From NCBI GenBank assembly GCA_050264575.1, contig JBLNGH010000680.1:1-9547 (forward strand): a stretch of DNA of 9,547 nt, read 5' to 3'. The position numbers and the translations under genes are program-made. Under the pieces are notes generated by a model. The model had not been told where the DNA came from. It saw only the letters and a list, made by a program, of their open reading frames with translations, and made no database searches. This document shows positions 1-5,926 of the stretch, in pieces (the stretch's first letter is position 1; each line of letters starts with the position of its first letter). The stretch is from DASQFI01 sp050264575 (GTDB taxonomy: Bacteria > Acidobacteriota > Vicinamibacteria > Vicinamibacterales > SCN-69-37).

Positions 1-37
1 GGGGGGGGGGGGGGGGGCCGGGGGGCGCCCCCCCCCC
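1..37. other. Homopolymer G/C run at window edge, probable artefact
   Basis: Seventeen G are followed by a short mixed stretch and then by nine or more C. Read in the frame of the following gene it would encode only Gly and Pro, which does not fit the hydrophobic protein that begins at about base 39. It looks like a low-quality contig end or a sequencing homopolymer artefact rather than native DNA. A genuine G-rich tract cannot be excluded from the sequence alone. Confidence 0.6.
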
Positions 38-38
38 G

Positions 39-350
39 ACACTGGTCCTCGTGCTCGTCTGTGTGCTCGGCGCGCTGGCGGCGCTCTCCGTTGTCCGCTA
101 CGTTGTCGTCTTCGGCACCGCCATCGCCGGCGCATGGACGCTCATCGTCGGGGTGCTGGCGCTCACGGGACGATCGACGGTCGCCGGTGCCGGCGCCCGC
201 GACGTGTGGGTCGTGTATCCGCTCGATCCGATGCCCGGCCGCTGGTGGATCTTGGCGTTGTGGCTGGCGCTCTCGCTGGCCGGCGTGATCGTGCAGCTCT
301 CGACGACCACGAAGACGGCGAAAAGGAAACCGCGGCCGGCGGCCGCGTAA
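39..350 (+). CDS. C-terminal part of a membrane protein, DUF4203/TM198-like (5' truncated)
   Basis: The reading frame is open to the left edge, so the GTG at 51 is probably internal and the gene is truncated; upstream bases 1-37 are not trusted. The visible part has a very hydrophobic Val/Leu/Ala segment, then Arg-Tyr followed by a second hydrophobic segment (VVVFGTAIAGAWTLIVGVLA), a polar stretch of about 25 residues, a third hydrophobic segment beginning at RWWILALWLA, and a basic tail (KTAKRKPRP). The succession of Gly-rich helices with an Arg before the next helix resembles the TM7S3/TM198-like (DUF4203) bacterial membrane proteins, whose function is unknown. The family call is by pattern only and other small multi-pass families are possible. 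It ends 60 bases before osmC on the same strand, but a repeat lies between them, so an operon is uncertain. Confidence 0.6.
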   Translation, partial: TLVLVLVCVLGALAALSVVRYVVVFGTAIAGAWTLIVGVLALTGRSTVAGAGARDVWVVYPLDPMPGRWWILALWLALSLAGVIVQLSTTTKTAKRKPRPAAA

Positions 351-355
351 AAGCA

Positions 356-389
356 TTGGTATTTGATAATTGGTAATTGGGTAATTGAG
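356..389 (+). repeat. Degenerate heptamer tandem repeat (TTGGTAA type)
   Basis: Successive units read TTGGTAT, TTGATAA, TTGGTAA, TTGGGTAA and TTGAG. This gives about four and a half copies of a 7-base AT-rich unit inside otherwise GC-rich DNA. It fills most of the gap between the truncated membrane gene and osmC. It resembles the short tandemly repeated heptamers found in intergenic DNA of some bacteria. It could also serve as an AT-rich promoter-proximal region for osmC, but I see no clear -35/-10 pair. Confidence 0.6.
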
Positions 390-400
390 CTAACGCTTTC

Positions 401-405
401 AGGAG
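401..405 (+). promoter_or_regulatory. Ribosome binding site of osmC (decides the start)
   Basis: AGGAG lies five bases before the ATG at 411. An earlier in-frame ATG at 363 would add 16 residues encoded by the heptamer repeat and has no such site, so 411 is the preferred start. Confidence 0.85.
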
Positions 406-410
406 TAGAG

Positions 411-851
411 ATGGCCACTTTTTCACGACACGCGACCGTTGACTGGAAAGGCAATTTGATGGAGGGCGCCGGCGAGCTCAAGGCCGGAAGCGGCGCGTTC
501 ACGCTGCCCGTGACATTCGCTCGACGCATCGGGGAGCCGCAGGGCGGCACGAGCCCGGAGGAGCTGATCGCATCGGCGCACGCGACCTGCTACGCGATGG
601 TCGTCGCCAACGTGCTCGCGAAGGCTGGCGCCGCGACGCGGGCGACCCGCGTGACGTGTACGGTCACGGCCGACAGGGGCGATGCCGGAATCAAGATTAC
701 GACCTCGAAGCTGGAGGTCGTCGCCGAGGGGCTGTCGGGGATGGATGCGGCGACCTTCGAGAAGACCGCGCGGGACGCGGAGAGCAAATGCCCCGTCTCC
801 AATGTCCTACGCGGCTCGGCCGCGATCGAGGTACATGCCCGCGCCACGTGA
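411..851 (+). CDS. osmC: OsmC family peroxiredoxin (organic hydroperoxide reductase)
   Basis: The 146-residue product matches the OsmC family along its whole length and is close to the 143 residues of E. coli OsmC. Members reduce organic hydroperoxides and hydrogen peroxide in the cytoplasm with a redox pair of cysteines. Both are present: Cys60 in the helix motif AHATCYAM and Cys127 in the motif KCPVSNVL. The upstream GGTSPEELI segment (residues 45-53), which carries the conserved Glu near the active site, and Arg38/Arg39 are also there. The spacing and flanking motifs fit OsmC proper better than Ohr or YhfA relatives. Start chosen at 411 from the AGGAG site. The gene is convergent with the CBS gene, with 86 bases between the stops, occupied by an inverted heptamer repeat that may terminate both transcripts. 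Confidence 0.93.
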   Translation: MATFSRHATVDWKGNLMEGAGELKAGSGAFTLPVTFARRIGEPQGGTSPEELIASAHATCYAMVVANVLAKAGAATRATRVTCTVTADRGDAGIKITTSKLEVVAEGLSGMDAATFEKTARDAESKCPVSNVLRGSAAIEVHARAT

Positions 852-858
852 CGCTGGA

Positions 859-940
859 AAAAGGCAAAAGGCAGAAAGCAAAAAAAGCGGAACACGCCTT
901 CCCGCGTCTCCCGTTTTCTGCCTTCTGCCTTCTTGCCTTA
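859..940. repeat. Inverted pair of heptamer repeats, possible bidirectional terminator
   Basis: Left arm units at 860-887 read AAAGGCA, AAAGGCA, GAAAGCA, AAAAAAG. The right arm at 914-940 reads TTTTCTG, CCTTCTG, CCTTCTT, GCCTTA. The arms are near reverse complements (AAGGCA-AAGGCAGAA-GCA against AAGGCAAGAAGGCAGAAGGCA), with about 26 bases between them. The right arm contains the stop codon of the CBS gene. The position between two convergent genes, the stem and the A/T-rich flanks suggest termination in both directions. The heptamer periodicity suggests that it is also a repeat family. Confidence 0.6.
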
Positions 941-1414
941 GTGCGCGCGCGACCCCGCGTTCTGGCGATGGGGCTCGGAGATGGCCGAGACCGTATTCGC
1001 AAGCTGCGACACCACATCGTCGCGCCGGCCGCTCGTTGTGCCCTTTGCCTGACGCGCAACGTCGGCCAGCGACAGAATGCCGATCAGCGAGCCGTCGTTG
1101 CTCACGACCGGCAGCCGGTGAATCTGTCGTTCGGCCATGAGCCGCTCCGCCTCCACGACGTCGTCTTCGGCGAGGCAGGTGCAGACCTGCTGGGCCATGA
1201 CGCTCGCGATCGCGATGTCGGTCAGCGGCCGGTTCTGGAAATGCGCCGCCATGCACAAATCACGATCCGTCAACACGCCGACGACGTGTCCGCCCTGGTC
1301 GACAACGGGCACGACGCCGCAATCATGCTCCCACATGATCTGTGCGGCCGTGTTGGCGCGATCTTCAATGCTGCAGCTGTAAACGGGTTGTGTCATCAAC
1401 TCTCTGACACGCAT
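938..1414 (-). CDS. Two-CBS-domain protein
   Basis: The product is 158 residues and consists almost only of a tandem CBS (Bateman) module. CBS1 covers about residues 7-60 (MTQPVYSCSIEDR, then VVPVVDQGGHVVGVLTDRD) and CBS2 about 72-125 (VMAQQVCTCLAEDD, then HRLPVVSNDGSLIGILSLAD). The hydrophobic-Gly-hydrophobic-hydrophobic-(T/S)-x-x-D ending of each repeat is the classical CBS signature. Such modules bind adenosine nucleotides or related ligands, and stand-alone forms often act as energy or stress sensors; the partner here is unknown. A charged tail of about 30 residues follows. The start is supported by a GGA-containing site (reverse complement of 1421-1427) seven bases before the ATG. The TonB receptor gene lies upstream on the same strand but is separated by a strong terminator, so the CBS gene probably has its own promoter, which I could not identify. 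Confidence 0.9.
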   Translation of the reverse strand: MRVRELMTQPVYSCSIEDRANTAAQIMWEHDCGVVPVVDQGGHVVGVLTDRDLCMAAHFQNRPLTDIAIASVMAQQVCTCLAEDDVVEAERLMAERQIHRLPVVSNDGSLIGILSLADVARQAKGTTSGRRDDVVSQLANTVSAISEPHRQNAGSRAH

Positions 1415-1415
1415 A

Positions 1416-1432
1416 TCGAGATCCTTTCTCGA
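1416..1432 (-). promoter_or_regulatory. Small hairpin presenting the CBS gene ribosome binding site
   Basis: TCGAGA (1416-1421) and TCTCGA (1427-1432) are perfect inverted repeats separated by five bases. On the minus-strand transcript the GGA core of the ribosome binding site falls in the loop, only a few bases before the start codon. A six-pair stem is modest, so the structure is plausible but not established. Confidence 0.4.
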
Positions 1433-1455
1433 GCCGTTCGCAAGGAGAACGGCTC
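1431..1455 (-). repeat. Perfect 9-bp inverted repeat in the CBS leader
   Basis: GAGCCGTTC (1431-1439) and GAACGGCTC (1447-1455) are exact reverse complements with a 7-base spacer. It can form a leader hairpin or serve as an operator. The arm shares the 12-mer GAGAACGGCTCT (1445-1456) with the arms of the larger inverted repeat at 5810-5914. Confidence 0.65.
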
Positions 1456-1525
1456 TCGCTTGTCGGGGGAGCCATGTCCCACTCTATCAAGGCGAGATCG
1501 GATCGGTGGAGGAGAATTCGGGGAG

Positions 1526-1559
1526 AAAAAAAAGGGCGGGGCTGAAAGCCCCGCCCTTT
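1526..1559 (-). terminator. Rho-independent terminator of the TonB-dependent receptor gene
   Basis: A perfect 12-bp stem (1531-1542 with 1548-1559, GC-rich core GGGCGGGGC) has a 5-base loop. On the minus strand it is followed by a run of eight T (the A run at 1526-1533, whose last three bases also belong to the stem). It lies 42 bases after the receptor stop codon. The plus-strand side lacks a comparable T run, so the direction is clearly minus. Confidence 0.88.
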
Positions 1560-1569
1560 GTGTTCTTGA

Positions 1570-1589
1570 GCCGGGCCTGAAGGCCCAGC
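1570..1589. repeat. Short palindromic intergenic repeat
   Basis: GGGCCT (1573-1578) and AGGCCC (1581-1586) are separated by GA, and the pairing extends by two further pairs after one mismatch. It sits between the receptor stop codon and its terminator and may form an additional hairpin in the 3' untranslated region. Its form is that of a REP-like intergenic palindrome, but only one copy is visible. Confidence 0.45.
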
Positions 1590-1600
1590 CTACACGTACC

Positions 1601-4600
1601 TTACCAGCTGAACCGGGTCACGAGCTGGATCACGCGCGGACCGTTGGATCCGGTGACCTCCCAGTTAGCCAGCGTCGTGGCGCCGACACCGCTCTCGGGG
1701 TCGAGGTCCACGAAGTTGAAGGCGTTCAGGAAGTCCATTCTGAACTGGAAGGTCTTTCTTCCGGACAGACGGACGTCCTTGACCAGGCTGAGGTCGAGAT
1801 TGCGCACCCACGGCGATTGAATGACCAGCGTGCGCGAACCGCAGTCGCCGTAGCCGGTCGCGATCGTCTCGATGCAGTTGTCGAGGCCCGCCGGCGCGAA
1901 ATAGCGTCCGGTCGGCTCACCGGCCGTGAAGCCGTTGATGTCGCGGCTGTAGGCCTTGATCGTGTTGTCGATGATGTCCTGCGGCCACATGTAGATCGGC
2001 GTGTTGCCCGGACCGGTGTAGCGGACCTTGAAGAGGTCTTGCACCTCGTTGAGGCTCATGCCGACGACATTGACGTTGCCGAGGTCGATCAACTCGCCCG
2101 TCTGGAAGCGCGCCGTGCCGGAGATCTGCCAGCCGCCGATGATCCGATCCGTCACGCCGCCCGCGTTCGTGCCGAAGCGCTTGCCCTGGCCGAACGGCAG
2201 TTCGTAGACGAACGTGCTCTTGATCGCGTGCGTCACGTCGCCTTCGCCGCCCGTGTTGCGCGTCGACAGCATCGGCACGCGGAACGAGTAGCGGGTCGCT
2301 TCGTACGCCTTGCCGTACGCGTAGTTCACGTCGAACTGCAGGCCGCCCGACATGCGGCGGCGGAACTGCATCTGCAGGCCGTTGAAGTCCGTCCACCCGC
2401 CGTTGCCGGTGACGTTGGCGCTGCTGACGTCGGGGTTGGCGATCCAGAAGTTCGCCGGCAGACCGGCGAGCAGCATGTTGTTCCGCAGCTGCGAGGCGCC
2501 GCGCAGACCGGAGTCGGAGTTCGTGCCGGCCGGCGTGAACGGCAGCGGGTTGAACCGCGAGAGGGCGTTGATGAAGTTGTCGTTGGCGAAGTTGCCGCTC
2601 GAGTACATCGTCGCGCACGCCGCGGCGCTGTCGCAGTTGCCGCCGAGGCTGTAGTTCGTCCCGCTGAAGTGCGCGAGATAGATCGGCAGCGGCGACGTGC
2701 CGCTGTTCGGACCGAAGTAGGCAAAGGTCTTGCCCCGTCCGGCCGCGAGGTTCGCGTAGAGGTTGGCCTGCGCCTTCTGGAACTCATCGAGGAAACCGTT
2801 CTCGATGATGTTCGACTCGTTGAAGTTGTAGCTCCTCCACTGATCGCGGTTGCGCGTGCCGATGTAGCGGATCTCGAAGGCGGATCGGCGGCCGAGCGCG
2901 CGCGACCAGCCCACCGTCCAGGAATCCGAATACGGGACCTGGAGGTTCGGATCGAAGATGTTCACGCTGCCGCTCGTCGTCGCCACAATCGGATACGTCG
3001 GCTCTTCGGGGACGCACGCGACCGTGACCGCGCCGGTGCAGGTCGCCGGCGGACCCAGTCGGGCGCTGTCGCGGAAGAGAAGCGGCAACGTGCCGAGGTT
3101 GCCGTTGCTCGCGTTCCGGTTCGCGCCGACGGTGAGCCCCGGATTGTTGCCGAACACGCCCGTGAAGTCCGACATGCCGTGGCGCTCGAAGGCGCGGGCC
3201 CAGCCGAATGCCAGCGACGTGTCGCCCGGCTCGCCGAGGATCCGGCGGAGGAAGCCATTCTCAGCGCTTGGCGTCCAGTTCACGCCGACGCTCGGCGCGA
3301 GATTGTTCCAGTCGGTGTCATACGCGCCGCTCCCCTCAGCGAAGTTCTGGTACGTCGTCACCGAACCCGGGAGCGTTCCCGGCTTGAACAGGTTGCAGGT
3401 CTCCGGCGTCGCATTGCTCAAGTCGCAGCCCGGCACGTACCCCGAGACGCCGAACACGCCGTCCGGTGTCGAGGTCGAGTAACTGTTGTTCTTCGCATAG
3501 AAGGGCATCTGCACCGCGTAGCGAACGCCGACGTTCAACGACAGATTCGGCTTCGCCTTCCAGCTGTCCTGGATGAACAGATCGACCTCGCGGAGCCGGC
3601 CTTCCTGGCGGCCGCTGCCGTTGTAGACGTACTTGCCGGTGCTCGCGTCCAGCCGGGCGGTGCCGCCAATCTGGCTGACGTGACCGGTCAGCACGGCGTA
3701 CAGGTCGCGCGCCGCGTTCCGCTGGTTGCTGCTGCTGCTCGGGAAGTTCGCCGCGCTGAACATCGCCAGCGCCGGATCGCCGTTCGGCACGCTGAAGCTG
3801 ATCGACGGCGCGCGCGTTTCGCTGAGGAGCCAGACGTCGGCCTGGGTGTAGTTGAAGCCCATGCCGAGGCTGTGCGACCCCTTCAGCCAGTTCAACGTGT
3901 TCTCGATGAACTTCGTCGACGCCTCTCGGGCGGAGTAGCCCGCGCCGGTGCCCGCGTTCGTGATGCCGGTGTTGTTGCCGCCGGTCTGCGCGAAGCCCGC
4001 CGCGCTGATGCCGAGCGCGAACCCGCCCTGGTTGGCGAGCGGGCCGCTCCACATCCCCGATTCGAGGCCGGGCGAGAACATCGTCGCGCCGCCGCTCATC
4101 CCGTACCGCACCTCGTTGACGATGTTGGTGGAGACTGACGACCGGAGTGCCGTGGTGAAGATGTAGCGATCCGAGATCTGTGCGCCGTGAATCGGGAAGC
4201 CCGGCCACCGCGCCTGCTGCGTGTTGGTCGTGTCAGGGTCCGAGACGAGATCGTTGAACGTCCACGATCCGGTGAGCCGGTTGGCGCTCGAAAGGTTGTA
4301 ATCCACGCGGACCGTCGGATAGCGCGTGACCCCTTTCGCGTCCTGCTGGAACCGGAGGCGCTGCGCGTTCGGGTTGCCATCGATCGGCTCGACGAGCTTG
4401 CCATTGGCCGACGCGGCGATGTCGTTCAGCAGCTGCCCGACGATCGGGTCTGGCGTCGACGTCTGCCCGTTCCGGCCGGCCAGATCGTACACATTGACCG
4501 AGCGCTGCACCCCGTCCGTGCCGGTGTAGCGGAAGATGCCCGACTGCGCCTCGGGCGTCAGGAAGTCGCTGTTCGTGTTGATCGTGCGCGGCGTGCGGTT

Positions 4601-5527
4601 CTCCTCGTAGTTCACGAAGAAGAACGCCTTGCCGCGGCCGTCATAAAGGCCCGGCAGCACGATCGGACCGCCCACGCGCACGCCCGGCTGGTACTGCACG
4701 AACTCGTTCTTGGGCAGCCCGCGCCGGATGTTGAAGTAGCTGTTCGCGTTGAGCGAGTCGTTCTGGTAGTAGTAGTACGCGCTGCCCGAGAACAGGTTGC
4801 TGCCCGAGCGCGTGGTGAACTGAATCTGCGTCGAGCCCTGGGACGACGCATTCGCGCCATTGCCTGCCGCCACCAGCGTCACTTCTTCGACGGCGTCGAG
4901 CCGCGGGCTGAGGCGCGCGAAGAATCCGTCAGTGGTCTTCAAGTAGTTGTCCTGGATGCTCACGCCGTCGAGCGTGATCGCGATCGAGCTCTGCGGCAGC
5001 CCGTTGACGATCGAATCGCGGCTCCCGCTTGCCGTCTGGACACCGGGGAGGAAAGTCACGAAATCGAGGCCGCTGCGCGACCCCACCGGCAGGTTCGCGA
5101 TTTGATTCGTCGTCACGTTCGAGAACGCGGCGGACGACTGCGTCTGAATGACCGCGCTCGCCCCTTCGACGACGACGGTCTCGGTCAAGCCACCTACTTC
5201 GAGCACGGCCTTGACGTTGGCCGGCGTGCCGGCGGTGACTTCGACGTCCTTGAGCACAGCACTCTTGAATCCCTGAAGGGCGACCGTCACCGTGTATTTG
5301 CCGGGATTGAGCGCCGGGATGGTAAAGCTTCCGTTGGCAGAGCTCACCGCGGTCGAGACGCCAGCCGTGGCGTCGTTGGTTGCCGTGACCGTGGCGCCTG
5401 GGATCACGCCGCCGCCAGAGTCGGTCACGACGCCGACGATCGACGACGTGGCCTGTGCAAAGGCGGGCATGCTGATGAGCGCAGCTGTAAGCGCAATCAG
5501 CCCCACCTTAAGCAATCGAGTATTCAT
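1601..5527 (-). CDS. Oar-like TonB-dependent outer membrane receptor
   Basis: The 1308-residue protein starts with a Sec signal peptide (basic MNTRLLK, hydrophobic core, AFA|Q cleavage near residue 24). It is followed by a carboxypeptidase-regulatory-like beta-sandwich domain (about 28-110; GVVTDSGGGVIPGATVTAT and GKYTVTVALQGF), then a plug-like region (about 125-235; LPVGSRSGLDFVTFLPGV, ITLDGVSIQDN, STQIQFTTRSG) and a long beta-barrel ending in the aromatic VTRFSW. This order and size are typical of Oar-like receptors, which take up large substrates through the outer membrane using TonB energy. The substrate is not predictable here. No SusD-like partner is adjacent. The start is supported by GGAGGAGGA (reverse complement of 5534-5542), six bases before the ATG. 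A putative promoter lies at 5645-5673 and a terminator at 1526-1559, so the gene is probably monocistronic. Confidence 0.93.
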   Translation of the reverse strand: MNTRLLKVGLIALTAALISMPAFAQATSSIVGVVTDSGGGVIPGATVTATNDATAGVSTAVSSANGSFTIPALNPGKYTVTVALQGFKSAVLKDVEVTAGTPANVKAVLEVGGLTETVVVEGASAVIQTQSSAAFSNVTTNQIANLPVGSRSGLDFVTFLPGVQTASGSRDSIVNGLPQSSIAITLDGVSIQDNYLKTTDGFFARLSPRLDAVEEVTLVAAGNGANASSQGSTQIQFTTRSGSNLFSGSAYYYYQNDSLNANSYFNIRRGLPKNEFVQYQPGVRVGGPIVLPGLYDGRGKAFFFVNYEENRTPRTINTNSDFLTPEAQSGIFRYTGTDGVQRSVNVYDLAGRNGQTSTPDPIVGQLLNDIAASANGKLVEPIDGNPNAQRLRFQQDAKGVTRYPTVRVDYNLSSANRLTGSWTFNDLVSDPDTTNTQQARWPGFPIHGAQISDRYIFTTALRSSVSTNIVNEVRYGMSGGATMFSPGLESGMWSGPLANQGGFALGISAAGFAQTGGNNTGITNAGTGAGYSAREASTKFIENTLNWLKGSHSLGMGFNYTQADVWLLSETRAPSISFSVPNGDPALAMFSAANFPSSSSNQRNAARDLYAVLTGHVSQIGGTARLDASTGKYVYNGSGRQEGRLREVDLFIQDSWKAKPNLSLNVGVRYAVQMPFYAKNNSYSTSTPDGVFGVSGYVPGCDLSNATPETCNLFKPGTLPGSVTTYQNFAEGSGAYDTDWNNLAPSVGVNWTPSAENGFLRRILGEPGDTSLAFGWARAFERHGMSDFTGVFGNNPGLTVGANRNASNGNLGTLPLLFRDSARLGPPATCTGAVTVACVPEEPTYPIVATTSGSVNIFDPNLQVPYSDSWTVGWSRALGRRSAFEIRYIGTRNRDQWRSYNFNESNIIENGFLDEFQKAQANLYANLAAGRGKTFAYFGPNSGTSPLPIYLAHFSGTNYSLGGNCDSAAACATMYSSGNFANDNFINALSRFNPLPFTPAGTNSDSGLRGASQLRNNMLLAGLPANFWIANPDVSSANVTGNGGWTDFNGLQMQFRRRMSGGLQFDVNYAYGKAYEATRYSFRVPMLSTRNTGGEGDVTHAIKSTFVYELPFGQGKRFGTNAGGVTDRIIGGWQISGTARFQTGELIDLGNVNVVGMSLNEVQDLFKVRYTGPGNTPIYMWPQDIIDNTIKAYSRDINGFTAGEPTGRYFAPAGLDNCIETIATGYGDCGSRTLVIQSPWVRNLDLSLVKDVRLSGRKTFQFRMDFLNAFNFVDLDPESGVGATTLANWEVTGSNGPRVIQLVTRFSW

Positions 5528-5581
5528 TTAAGGTCCTCCTCCGGGCCTGGCCCTGACGGTTGGGAACCGCCTGTGATGGAA

Positions 5582-5606
5582 GGCCGCTCGCGGGCCCCGA
5601 GCGGTC
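5582..5606 (-). promoter_or_regulatory. Leader hairpin upstream of the TonB-dependent receptor
   Basis: CCGCTCG (5584-5590) pairs with CGAGCGG (5598-5604) across a 7-base loop, with one wobble and one further pair outside. A second small hairpin, CGGTT/AACCG with a 3-base loop, lies at 5557-5569, closer to the ribosome binding site. Both fall in the predicted leader of about 110 bases. There is no T run, so they look like leader structure rather than a terminator. Their function is unknown. Confidence 0.45.
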
Positions 5607-5644
5607 GTGCACGAGTGACAAGCAAGAGCCGTGCTAGGACCGGA

Positions 5645-5673
5645 AATTTACGTGGCGGTGGGTTCCGGGTCAA
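5645..5673 (-). promoter_or_regulatory. Putative sigma-70 promoter of the TonB-dependent receptor
   Basis: Reading the minus strand, TTGACC (reverse complement of 5668-5673, five of six consensus bases) is followed after exactly 17 bases by TAAATT (reverse complement of 5645-5650, four of six). The correct spacing and the position about 120 bases before the receptor ATG make it the best promoter candidate in this intergenic region. No experimental support is available. Confidence 0.5.
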
Positions 5674-5774
5674 TCGATGTTTTTCGCAGGATTTGGCCCG
5701 TTTTTGAGTCCCGCGCCTGATACTCAGTCTTGGTATTTCGTTTTTTGCGGCGCAGGCTTCGCCGGCTTGGACTT

Positions 5775-5794
5775 TCGTGATCCAAAATTCACGA
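5775..5794. promoter_or_regulatory. Small inverted repeat, possible operator
   Basis: TCGTGA (5775-5780) and TCACGA (5789-5794) are exact inverted repeats with an AT-rich 8-base spacer (TCCAAAAT). The geometry fits a dimeric regulator site in the divergent region between the receptor and permease genes. Six-base arms can arise by chance. Confidence 0.3.
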
Positions 5795-5809
5795 TTTTCT
5801 GGCTCCGTG

Positions 5810-5914
5810 CTAGAGCCGTTCTCACTCTCCTGTAAGTAGCGAATGCTCGAATTCAGCCGAGTGTCCGACGATCCATGTCGATTTTGCTCGACGCGGAAGT
5901 GAGAACGGCTCTAG
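5810..5914. repeat. 105-bp element bounded by perfect 17-bp inverted repeats
   Basis: CTAGAGCCGTTCTCACT (5810-5826) is repeated exactly in inverted form at 5898-5914, with 71 bases between. The interior can form two further small stems (5844-5849 with 5858-5863, including two wobbles; 5877-5881 with 5888-5892), so as RNA it could be a three-way junction. As DNA it looks like a miniature inverted-repeat element, and the outermost CTAG, itself palindromic, could be a target duplication. There is no coding capacity. Its right end lies 12 bases before the permease GTG and supplies an in-frame TAG. Confidence 0.7.
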
Positions 5915-5926
5915 TGTTCCGCACCC

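Noticed and set aside
363..410. Earlier ATG for osmC at 363
   Set aside because: It would add 16 residues encoded by the heptamer repeat and has no ribosome binding site; family length and AGGAG support 411.
656..4138. Plus-strand open frame of 1160 codons
   Set aside because: It lies antisense to the CBS and TonB receptor genes, is rich in Arg/Ala/Val/Asp with no domain pattern, and is explained by GC-rich codon usage on the other strand.
4187..5707. Plus-strand open frame of 506 codons opposite the receptor N-terminus
   Set aside because: It is a low-complexity Arg-rich translation antisense to a clearly real gene that has a signal peptide and ribosome binding site; it is a shadow frame.
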